Below are positions 1 to 5,241 of a DNA stretch of 8,153 nt, piece after piece (within the stretch, counting starts at the first letter, position 1; each line of letters opens with the position of its first letter). The notes below the pieces were generated by a model. The model had not been told where the DNA came from and searched no databases. It saw only the letters and a list, made by a program, of their open reading frames with translations. Source of the DNA: Pseudomonadota bacterium (GTDB taxonomy: Bacteria; Desulfobacterota; Desulfovibrionia; Desulfovibrionales; Desulfovibrionaceae). The stretch spans positions 1-8,153 of the forward strand of contig JAEXGX010000235.1 of assembly GCA_023450535.1 (NCBI GenBank). Reading direction: 5' to 3'. The translations under genes and the position numbers were made by a program.

Positions 1-123
1 ATAGGCGGCGTGGACATCGATCTGTCCTATATGGGATTCACGGTCGAACCCCGCCAGCCCCTTGCCAGTGAAGGCGGTTCTTCCTGCTCCTCTTGCGGCA
101 GCGGCGGTTCCTGCAGTATCTGA
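1..123 (+). CDS. IscA/HesB-like protein, 3' end only
   Basis: This is the C-terminal 40 residues of a protein whose start lies left of the window; the frame is open from base 1 to the TGA at 121-123. It reads IGGVDIDLSYMGFTVEP and then a Gly/Ser/Cys tail (SSCSSCGSGGSCSI). That matches the end of the complete gene at 214-546, including 20 identical bases (22-41 versus 439-458), so the two are tandem paralogues. By homology it belongs to the Fe-S biogenesis (IscA/HesB, A-type carrier) fold. Its tail has three cysteines in SxxC/CGS spacing instead of the classic CGC pair. The 90-bp gap to the next gene holds no clear terminator, so the pair is probably co-transcribed. Family is fairly sure; the cellular role is not known from the sequence. 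Confidence 0.8.
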   Translation: MGGVDIDLSYMGFTVEPRQPLASEGGSSCSSCGSGGSCSI

Positions 124-213
124 TTCCTCCTTGTAATGAGGCCTTCCGTACCGGTTCGCCCCCTTTACCATAAACTTCCAGCACTCATTCTGAAATGACC
201 TACGGAGGGTCTC

Positions 214-546
214 ATGTTGAAACTGAGCGAAAGCGCGCATAAAGAACTCGAAGCTTTTTTTTCCGACAAGCCCAAATCCGCCGTGCGCATTTATCTTGCT
301 CCCGGCGGTTGCAGCGGTCCTCATCTCGGGCTCGCTCTCGACGAAGCCAATGAAGATGACGAAATCATAGAAGAAGGCGGCTTTACTTTTTGTGCCTCCA
401 AAGGGCTGTGGGAGCAGATCGGTGGGGTGAATATTGACCTGTCCTATATGGGATTCACCCTTGATCCGGTCAATCCCCTGCCCGGCAGCGGAGGCTCTTG
501 CGGTAGCGGATGCTGCGGCAGTTGCGGAAGCTGCGGTTCGCATTAA
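214..546 (+). CDS. IscA/HesB-like protein with Cys-rich tail
   Basis: This 110-residue protein has the length and layout of A-type Fe-S carriers (IscA/SufA/HesB family). An early cysteine sits in PGGCSGPHLGLALDE (C33), where the family has GGCSGxxYxL, and the strand region GGVNIDLSYMGFTLDP (about 70-85) corresponds to the family's xIDYxxxxxGxGFxxxNP. Classic members end in CGCG. This one instead ends in SCGSGCCGSCGSCGSH, with cysteines at 96, 100, 101, 104 and 107, a terminal His, and an extra Cys at 60. The family binds iron or [2Fe-2S] clusters and passes them to apoproteins, but the altered tail means that role is inferred. The ATG at 214 is preceded by a strong GGAGGG at 204-209. It lies directly downstream of a paralogue and ends before a strong terminator. 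It is too divergent to call iscA. Confidence 0.88.
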   Translation: MLKLSESAHKELEAFFSDKPKSAVRIYLAPGGCSGPHLGLALDEANEDDEIIEEGGFTFCASKGLWEQIGGVNIDLSYMGFTLDPVNPLPGSGGSCGSGCCGSCGSCGSH

Positions 547-557
547 TCCGCTCCGGC

Positions 558-584
558 TAAAGCATTTCACGTTGAACTGCTCTA
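558..584. repeat. Imperfect palindrome, TAGAGYATTTCA family
   Basis: The arms TAAAGCATTTCA (558-569) and TGAACTGCTCTA (573-584) are inverted around a 3-nt spacer, with two mismatches in 12 pairs. The arm resembles those at 3923-3949 and 2282-2293. It lies between a stop codon and the terminator at 592-629. It may be a dispersed intergenic repeat, a protein-binding palindrome, or part of the 3' UTR fold. Confidence 0.45.
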
Positions 585-591
585 AACCGTC

Positions 592-629
592 AACGCCGTC
601 GACGCTTTTGCGTCTGCGGCGTTTTTTTT
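592..629 (+). terminator. Intrinsic terminator after HesB-like pair
   Basis: A 14-pair stem (592-605 with 610-623) has one C-T mismatch and one T-G wobble, closes on a TTTT loop, and is followed directly by a run of T (622-629). It starts 46 nt after the stop of the HesB-like gene and points in the same direction, so it very likely ends that transcript and separates it from the zinc-ribbon gene. Confidence 0.9.
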
Positions 630-654
630 GTACGATCATGTCCGTGGCCAAGGC

Positions 655-677
655 AATTTCTCTTTGAAATTACTCTA
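655..677. repeat. Small hairpin with degenerate palindrome arm
   Basis: AATTTC (655-660) and GAAATT (666-671) form a 6-bp stem with a 5-nt loop. The sequence TTGAAATTACTCTA (664-677) matches the right arm of the palindrome at 3923-3949 with one extra T. It lies in the short leader of the zinc-ribbon gene. It could be a decayed copy of the repeat or chance AT-rich sequence. Confidence 0.25.
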
Positions 678-706
678 AAACCCCTCCTCATTTTCTTGGA
701 GCCCCC

Positions 707-1165
707 ATGATTTGCCCCAATTGCCGCACCGAAATTCCCGATAACAGCCAGGCCTGCACCAAATGCGGGACGCCTATTCTCCATCCCCGGGTTGTGGATG
801 CTGAAATCATCCCGCCCGATCACGCCGGGCAATCTGACACGCAAGATGCGGGATACCGGCACGCTCCCCAGGGTATGCATTTCTCCAGAGTATTCTACAC
901 CACCTTTCCATCCAGAGGAGGAATTCCCCCCGCCTGCCTGCCCACCTTCATTTCATTAGGACTGGCGTTGGTTGCGGCATTCAAGTACGGCCTTCTGGCT
1001 GCAATCGGCTTTCTGGTGTTCGCCGGGGTAGGACGGCTCATCACTTTTTTCATGACCGTGCAGCATTGGATGAAGGGCAAAGCCCTCAACCCCTGGGTAC
1101 TTCATGTCATCACCTGGGGTATCTGCTGGCTGCTTGTAGCCTGGTTGTCCGGCGATCTTGGTTAA
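707..1165 (+). CDS. Zinc-ribbon membrane protein, unknown function
   Basis: This is a 152-residue protein. The N-terminus MICPNCRTEI...ACTKCG is a zinc ribbon with two CxxC knuckles (C3/C6 and C17/C20), as in many small bacterial zinc-ribbon membrane proteins. A polar linker (about 22-75) follows. The C-terminal half is hydrophobic, with probable membrane segments near 79-94, 96-116 and 131-148, and ends with a short tail (SGDLG). Such proteins usually hold the zinc ribbon in the cytoplasm, but no function is assigned here. The start is supported by TTGGAG at 696-701, five bases before the ATG. The stop is 59 bp before the exporter gene at 1225 and no terminator lies between, so co-transcription is likely. 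The function of this family is not recognised. Confidence 0.85.
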   Translation: MICPNCRTEIPDNSQACTKCGTPILHPRVVDAEIIPPDHAGQSDTQDAGYRHAPQGMHFSRVFYTTFPSRGGIPPACLPTFISLGLALVAAFKYGLLAAIGFLVFAGVGRLITFFMTVQHWMKGKALNPWVLHVITWGICWLLVAWLSGDLG

Positions 1166-1224
1166 AACGGCGGACGCATTACGGGGGCTTGCTTTTCCCA
1201 CGGCTGAAGGGCATAGTCCCCGCC

Positions 1225-2127
1225 ATGTTGACCGCAAGCCAAAAAAAACTTTTCATGACCATCTCCTGCCTGGTGCTGGTCTATCTATCATGGGGTTCGT
1301 GCTATATCAGCGTCAAATTCGCGCTGGAGAGCTTCCCGCCCTTTTTGCTTTGCGGTATTCGCATGACCCTGGCCGGGGGAATTCTTTACCTGGCCACATG
1401 GCTGTACGGAGAACGGACCAGCCCCACACTCGCTGATTGCCGGCAAAGCTTCATCCTCGCCTTTTTCATGGTGCTCATCAGCAGCGGCTTTCTCTGCAAA
1501 GGACAGGAAAGCGTCCCTTCGGGCGTAGCTGGCATGTTCGCGGGCATGGTGCCCATCTGGATGGTCATCGGAGCCTGGCTTTTTCTGCACGAAGCAAGAC
1601 CGCGCAAACTGCAATATGTCGGCCTTGCGGGTGGCACTTTCGGTATTCTGTTGCTTAGTCTGAACCAGGGAATTTCCGGCCTGACCTCATGGTGGGGACC
1701 TGTTTTTCTTTTGCTTGGTACGCTGGGCTGGGTTACGGGGTCCTTCTACTCCAAGGTTCATGCAGGAGAAACAAAGCTCTCCGTCATGCGCGTGAGTGCC
1801 CTGCTCATGTTCATCGGCGGCCTGCAATCTCTGCTGACAGCCGTCGTGCTCGGTGAACGTATTGTTCTTTCCGCCGTCACTCCGGAAAGCTGGATTGCGC
1901 TTGCAGCACTGGTGCTGTTCAGCGGCATTGTCGCGTACACCAGCTATTTCTGGCTGCTTATGAACACCAGAACGGAAGTCGCCGTCTCTTTTGAGTATGT
2001 AAATCCTGTTATCGGCGTATTTCTCGGTTGGCTGCTCGGCGGCGAACAGATCGGCATGGTAGTGTTTACGGCCTGCGTCTGCATCGTTGGCTCGGTATTT
2101 TTTGTAGTTGCGGGCCACCGCGACTAG
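1225..2127 (+). CDS. DMT/EamA-family exporter, YedA-like
   Basis: This 300-residue inner-membrane transporter of the drug/metabolite superfamily has about ten hydrophobic segments arranged as two EamA repeats. The first begins at LSWGSCYISVKFALESFPP (about 21-39), which closely follows E. coli YedA (IIWGSTYFVIRIGVESWPP). The second ends with YVNPVIGVFLGWLLGGE (258-274), the characteristic final EamA motif. Members export amino acids or other small metabolites by proton-linked transport; the substrate cannot be read from the sequence. The frame is open much further upstream, but that part overlaps the zinc-ribbon gene. The ATG at 1225 is chosen because homology begins just after it and a GAAGGG lies at 1206-1211, though its 13-nt spacing is long. 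An ATG at 1255 is the alternative. The family is secure; the start is moderately so. Confidence 0.92.
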   Translation: MLTASQKKLFMTISCLVLVYLSWGSCYISVKFALESFPPFLLCGIRMTLAGGILYLATWLYGERTSPTLADCRQSFILAFFMVLISSGFLCKGQESVPSGVAGMFAGMVPIWMVIGAWLFLHEARPRKLQYVGLAGGTFGILLLSLNQGISGLTSWWGPVFLLLGTLGWVTGSFYSKVHAGETKLSVMRVSALLMFIGGLQSLLTAVVLGERIVLSAVTPESWIALAALVLFSGIVAYTSYFWLLMNTRTEVAVSFEYVNPVIGVFLGWLLGGEQIGMVVFTACVCIVGSVFFVVAGHRD

Positions 2128-2128
2128 G

Positions 2129-2145
2129 GCAAACACTTGCTTTTT
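2129..2145 (+). terminator. Weak hairpin plus T run after exporter gene
   Basis: GCAA (2129-2132) pairs with TTGC (2137-2140) across a 4-nt loop, followed by TTTTT (2141-2145), starting 2 nt after the exporter stop codon. The stem is only 4 bp (5 with a G-T wobble), so on its own it would be a weak terminator. It may act together with the large hairpin just downstream. Confidence 0.3.
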
Positions 2146-2163
2146 CGGGGCTCATCTCTGCTC

Positions 2164-2200
2164 TCTTTATCCGTGGAAGCGAAGCTTCCACGGATAAAGA
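2164..2200. terminator. Perfect 17-bp inverted repeat between convergent genes
   Basis: TCTTTATCCGTGGAAGC (2164-2180) is repeated exactly in inverted form at 2184-2200 around a GAA spacer, giving a perfect 17-bp stem with a 3-nt loop. It lies between the exporter (+) and MATE (-) genes, as expected of a shared bidirectional terminator or mRNA-end stabiliser. Neither strand has a T run after the stem, so it is not a textbook intrinsic terminator. It may instead be a dispersed palindromic repeat or a site bound as DNA. Confidence 0.6.
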
Positions 2201-2281
2201 TGCCCCGTACACCGTCGGGGGGGATGCTCCCCTGATCCCTCTCACTCTATTGGAACTATCCGAAATAGTGTCAACACACCC

Positions 2282-2293
2282 TAGAGCATTTTA
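2282..2293. repeat. Single arm of the TAGAGYATTTCA palindrome
   Basis: TAGAGCATTTTA matches the left arm of the palindrome at 3923-3949 (TAGAGTATTTCA) with two changes. No inverted partner follows. It lies 18 nt beyond the MATE stop codon. It is possibly a decayed copy of the same element, and too short to be sure. Confidence 0.25.
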
Positions 2294-2310
2294 CCCTTCC
2301 AGCTCCAACC

Positions 2311-3702
2311 TCAGGGCCTGGACTTAGCGGAAGTGAACAAACGCCTGCGGTAACGGGCAAACAACGCAATCGACGCCGCTATGGACAAGATATCGGCCAC
2401 GGATTCCGAAACAAACAGCCCGTCCGTGCCGAAACCCAGACGAGGAAGCAGCAGCGCCAGAGGGATGAGCAGCACGAGCTTGCGCAGTAGCGCGATGCTC
2501 ATGGCGAGCTTGGCCTGCCCCAACGCCAGAAAGGTGCGCTGAATGGCGAGCTGAATTCCGGAAAACAGCATCCCCGCCATATACAGCCGCGCACCGTGCA
2601 CACCGATGCGGACGATTTCCGCATCTTCGGTGAACAGTTCAATGAACGGCAAGGGAAAAAGCAGGATCACCGCAGTGCCTGCGAACGCTGCGGCAAACGC
2701 CCACCAGGCCATCAGCCGGAACGCACCACTTACTCTCTGTGTATGTCCCGCGCCATAATTGTAGCTCATGATAGGCACTGCCCCCTGGCACAACCCGTCT
2801 ACGGGCAGAAACAGCACTTCCGCAAGCACAAAAAGAATGGTCATAGCGCTGACATAGGCGTCATTACCGTACTGCTGCATTCCGGCGTTCAGCGTCAGAG
2901 GAACAAGGCACTCTGTGGATTGCAGAATAAACGGCCCCATGCCCAAAGCGAGAACAGGCAGCAGCACCCGGCGATCCAGCCGGAGAAAAGCCCGGCGCAA
3001 GCGCAACATGCTACTGCGTCCGAAAAAGAAGCAGAATATCCAGACGGCACTCACGCTTTGACTGCATATAGTGGCCAGCGCCGCCCCCCTGCACCCCATG
3101 TCGAGCCCGTAAATGAACAACGGATCGAGAATGATGTTCAGCACCGCGCCGATGCAGACCGTTGTCATGGCCTCCTTGGCGAAGCCCTGGCAGGAAATAT
3201 ACTGATTCAGGCCCAGCGTGAGTTGCACCGCCAATGTGCCGAACAGGTATACGGTAAGGTACTCGTCGGCGAATTCTATCGTGTCCGGGCTTGCCCCCAG
3301 GACATGCAACAAGGGGCGGCGGACAGCGAGAAAAAGCAACGGCAACAGCACACCCGTCAGAATCAGAAAAACAAGGGCCGAACCAAGAATCCGCTCCGCT
3401 TCCTCATTATCACCGCGCCCCATGGCCATAGAAGCCCGCGGTGCCCCCCCCATACCAACCAGGCTGGCAAAAGCGGAAATGAACATGATCACGGGAAAAG
3501 CCACACCGATACCCGCCAACGCAAGGGCTCCGGTATCGGGTATCCTCCCGACGAATACACGATCCACCAGATTATAAAACAGATTGACCATCTGAGCCAG
3601 AATGGAGGGTACGGCCAACCGCAGCAACAAACGCCCAAGAGCTTCCGTTCCAAGCCCATTGTCTGCCTGGTTTCCTACAGCCTTGTTACTTCTTTCATTC
3701 AT
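2311..3702 (-). CDS. MATE-family efflux transporter, MepA-like
   Basis: This 463-residue multidrug/toxic compound extrusion pump has about twelve membrane segments in two homologous halves, the usual length for the family. Diagnostic stretches are VNLFYNLVDRVFVGR (39-53), GAVLNIILDPLFIYG (185-199) followed by GCRGAALAT (203-211), and GAVPIMSYNYGAG (307-319). MATE pumps expel cationic drugs or metabolites using a Na+ or H+ gradient; neither substrate nor ion can be told here. The frame extends further upstream to 3804, but that part has no transporter character and contains a terminator-like hairpin. The ATG at 3702 (MNERSNK) is therefore preferred, with a GGGGG 11 nt upstream as a poor Shine-Dalgarno. 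A GTG at 3711 is possible. The gene stands alone behind a 489-bp leader region and converges on the DMT exporter gene. Confidence 0.93.
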   Translation of the reverse strand: MNERSNKAVGNQADNGLGTEALGRLLLRLAVPSILAQMVNLFYNLVDRVFVGRIPDTGALALAGIGVAFPVIMFISAFASLVGMGGAPRASMAMGRGDNEEAERILGSALVFLILTGVLLPLLFLAVRRPLLHVLGASPDTIEFADEYLTVYLFGTLAVQLTLGLNQYISCQGFAKEAMTTVCIGAVLNIILDPLFIYGLDMGCRGAALATICSQSVSAVWIFCFFFGRSSMLRLRRAFLRLDRRVLLPVLALGMGPFILQSTECLVPLTLNAGMQQYGNDAYVSAMTILFVLAEVLFLPVDGLCQGAVPIMSYNYGAGHTQRVSGAFRLMAWWAFAAAFAGTAVILLFPLPFIELFTEDAEIVRIGVHGARLYMAGMLFSGIQLAIQRTFLALGQAKLAMSIALLRKLVLLIPLALLLPRLGFGTDGLFVSESVADILSIAASIALFARYRRRLFTSAKSRP

Positions 3703-3744
3703 GCCGTTCACTGCCCCCAGTGACAGTTTTGCCTGCAATGAAAA

Positions 3745-3770
3745 TCCCGGCCGGATTCCTCCGGCCGGGA
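3745..3770 (-). promoter_or_regulatory. Terminator-like hairpin in MATE leader (possible attenuator)
   Basis: TCCCGGCCGGA and its exact inverted copy form an 11-bp GC-rich stem with a 4-nt loop. On the - strand the stem is followed directly by TTTT (3744-3741), and the hairpin ends 42 nt before the proposed MATE start. A terminator-like hairpin inside a 5' leader is the usual arrangement of an attenuator or riboswitch expression platform. It could equally be the end of a separate upstream transcript. The T run is short, so termination may be partial. Confidence 0.5.
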
Positions 3771-3788
3771 GCCAAAATGCTGATAACG

Positions 3789-3810
3789 CGGGGCGCCGTT
3801 CCATGCCCCG
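3789..3810 (-). promoter_or_regulatory. Second leader hairpin upstream of MATE gene
   Basis: CGGGGC (3789-3794) and GCCCCG (3805-3810) form a perfect 6-bp GC stem with a 10-nt loop, 18 nt upstream on the - strand of the terminator-like hairpin. Its position would suit an aptamer or antiterminator element, but it could be incidental in GC-rich DNA. Confidence 0.25.
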
Positions 3811-3908
3811 CCCCCATGCTCCGCAAGCGAGATAAATCCGCCCGATTCCCCATCAAGATAACCGGAGGTGCAGGACATACCACGCCCACGTTGCCCGCTG
3901 TATCCCTA

Positions 3909-3949
3909 AGCCGCTTTGCGGCTAGAGTATTTCAACTTTGAAATACTCT
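3909..3949. repeat. Back-to-back hairpins with TAGAGTATTTCA palindrome
   Basis: Two perfect inverted repeats abut. AGCCGC-TTT-GCGGCT spans 3909-3923. AGAGTATTTCAA (3924-3935) is mirrored at 3938-3949, a 12-bp palindrome counted with a 2-nt spacer (11 bp with a realistic 4-nt loop). The second is the best copy of the arm seen at 558-584 and 2282-2293. Neither strand has a T run after it, so terminator use is unclear. Its recurrence between genes suggests a dispersed repeat or a regulator site. Confidence 0.5.
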
Positions 3950-4166
3950 GCGAAATCGCCAGAATCAAACAAGGTGCAAGGCTCATCCCTGCTTTCTCTA
4001 TCTGCAAGACTTTTCACTCCAACGGCTAAAGGCACCACACCGCACCCACCATTCTGGTGTAACCGCAAGTCACTCGCAGCCTGCCACCCGACGGGCACCC
4101 CGAAGGCATTTGGGGAAGCGAGAACACCCTTAAAAATTTTTTCAGCCGTCTTGAACACATTCCATC

Positions 4167-4188
4167 CGCTGCAAATATTCTTGCAGCG
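4167..4188 (-). terminator. Hairpin just after aldolase stop
   Basis: CGCTGCAA (4167-4174) and TTGCAGCG (4181-4188) form a perfect 8-bp stem with a 6-nt loop, beginning 3 nt after the aldolase stop codon on the - strand. No T run follows directly (the first on this strand is about 30 nt on, at 4137-4133). It may be an imperfect operon terminator or a 3'-end stabiliser. Confidence 0.4.
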
Positions 4189-4191
4189 TGC

Positions 4192-5214
4192 TCAGGCCAG
4201 TGCGGCGGCATCCCGGACAAAGGCGTCGATTTCTTCCTTGGTCGTGGCAAAGCTGCACATCAACCGGGCTATATGAAGCTCATGATCTACCTCGTAAAAA
4301 TAGTATTTCTCCATGAGTCTGGCCATATGCTCCGGTTTCATGCGTACAAACAGGGCGTTGGCCGCAGGCATACGCGCCTGCATATGCGGCAGGCGATCCA
4401 GCTCGGCAGAGAAATAACGGGCCATGTCATTGGCGTGCCGGGCGTTTTCCAGCCACAGGCCATCCTTGAGGGCTTCTGTGAACTGCGCAGCCACAAAGCG
4501 CATTTTAGAAACGAGCTGAAGCGACTGCTTGCGCATGGTCAAAAAATCTTCGGCCAGTTCAGGCCGGAACACGACCACGGCCTCGGCCAGCATCAGGCCG
4601 TTCTTCGTGCCGCCGAACGAAAGGATATCAACGCCGGATTCCCGTGTCAGTTCGCGTACATCCACATCCAGAGCAGCCACAGCATTGGCAATGCGCGTGC
4701 CGTCCATGTGCGTCACCAGCCCCATGGCGTGCGCCGCCTCCGTCAGAGCCCGCACTTCCTCTAGACTGTATACGCCTCCCAGCTCCGTCGTCTGGGTGAT
4801 AGACAGCGCGTGCGGTGTGACATGGTGGCAATCCGCCAAATCTCCAGCCCAGCGTTCAAGCTGTTCGGGGCGAATTTTTCCTTCTCCGTCGGCAGGTAAG
4901 GTCAAAAGCTTGGAACCGCCCACCCATTCGGGAGCGCCGCTTTCATCCGTATTGATATGCGCAACAGAGGAACAGATGACGCCCTGCCAAGGCCGGAGCA
5001 TAGCGCGCAGGCTCATGACGTTGCCGCCGGTTCCGCTCAGCGCGAAGAATATCTGTGCATCCTGACCGAACAGCTTGCGAAATTCCGCAAATGCGGCTTC
5101 GCTCCACTCGTCAAAGCCATAGGGGCGGCAATAGCCCGCGTTGGCCTCCAGCACCGCCTTCATGATGCGGGGATGAGCTCCCGCCGTGTTGTCGCTGGCA
5201 AATCCGGTAAACAT
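4192..5214 (-). CDS. Threonine-aldolase-family PLP enzyme
   Basis: This 340-residue cytosolic fold-type I PLP enzyme belongs to the low-specificity L-threonine aldolase / beta-eliminating lyase family. It carries SGTGGN (60-65) for phosphate contact and VAHINTDESG (84-93), whose His86 is expected to stack on PLP. HMDGTRIANA (169-178) supplies Asp171 for the pyridine nitrogen, and SFGGTKNG (199-206) has Lys204 as the Schiff-base lysine. All key residues are present, so it should be active. The family cleaves L-threonine or L-allo-threonine to glycine and acetaldehyde, but this branch, starting FASDNTAGAHP, is not identical to E. coli LtaE and its substrate could be another beta-hydroxy amino acid. 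GGGAGA sits six bases before the ATG. It lies 27 nt after the glycosyltransferase and is probably the last gene of that operon. Confidence 0.92.
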   Translation of the reverse strand: MFTGFASDNTAGAHPRIMKAVLEANAGYCRPYGFDEWSEAAFAEFRKLFGQDAQIFFALSGTGGNVMSLRAMLRPWQGVICSSVAHINTDESGAPEWVGGSKLLTLPADGEGKIRPEQLERWAGDLADCHHVTPHALSITQTTELGGVYSLEEVRALTEAAHAMGLVTHMDGTRIANAVAALDVDVRELTRESGVDILSFGGTKNGLMLAEAVVVFRPELAEDFLTMRKQSLQLVSKMRFVAAQFTEALKDGLWLENARHANDMARYFSAELDRLPHMQARMPAANALFVRMKPEHMARLMEKYYFYEVDHELHIARLMCSFATTKEEIDAFVRDAAALA

Positions 5215-5241
5215 GCGTTCTCCCGTTTGTTTATTGTAATG

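Larger units (their letters stand above)
3703..4191 (-). other. Long intergenic stretch rich in hairpins
   Basis: The 489 bp between the aldolase stop and the MATE start hold no convincing gene. They hold perfect stems at 4167-4188 (8 bp), 4047-4059 (5 bp), 3924-3949 (11-12 bp), 3909-3923 (6 bp), 3789-3810 (6 bp) and 3745-3770 (11 bp), plus an AT-rich palindrome (AAAAATTTTT) near 4132-4141. A 78-codon open frame (4158 down to 3922, - strand) starts without a good ribosome site, resembles nothing I know, and ends inside the palindrome at 3924. It could be a small protein, a relic, or chance. The stretch may combine an operon end, a repeat element and a regulatory leader for the MATE gene. I did not recognise any known riboswitch core. 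Confidence 0.5.

Noticed and set aside
121..123. TGA of the first HesB-like gene as a selenocysteine codon, since HesB-like selenoproteins are known
   Set aside because: The codons after this TGA show no HesB-like sequence, and the paralogue ends at the matching point with TAA, so TGA is a plain stop.
1066..1224. An N-terminal extension of the DMT exporter starting at 1066
   Set aside because: The extension overlaps the zinc-ribbon gene in another frame and has no transporter character. Similarity to YedA begins just after the ATG at 1225.
2220..2232. A small GGGGA/TCCCC hairpin
   Set aside because: A 5-bp stem with a 3-nt loop and no T run is expected by chance in this base composition.
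2596..3723. A 375-codon open frame on the + strand opposite the MATE gene
   Set aside because: The opposite strand encodes an unmistakable MATE transporter. The antisense product is rich in Gln, His and Arg with no domain.
3703..3804. A MATE start at 3804 giving 34 extra N-terminal residues
   Set aside because: The extension would have to be translated through the perfect GC-rich hairpin at 3745-3770 and resembles no MATE N-terminus.
3829..3856. A possible promoter upstream of the MATE gene (TTGATG, then TATCTC on the - strand)
   Set aside because: The -10 match is poor and the spacing of 16 is only acceptable. There is not enough to call a promoter in GC-rich DNA.
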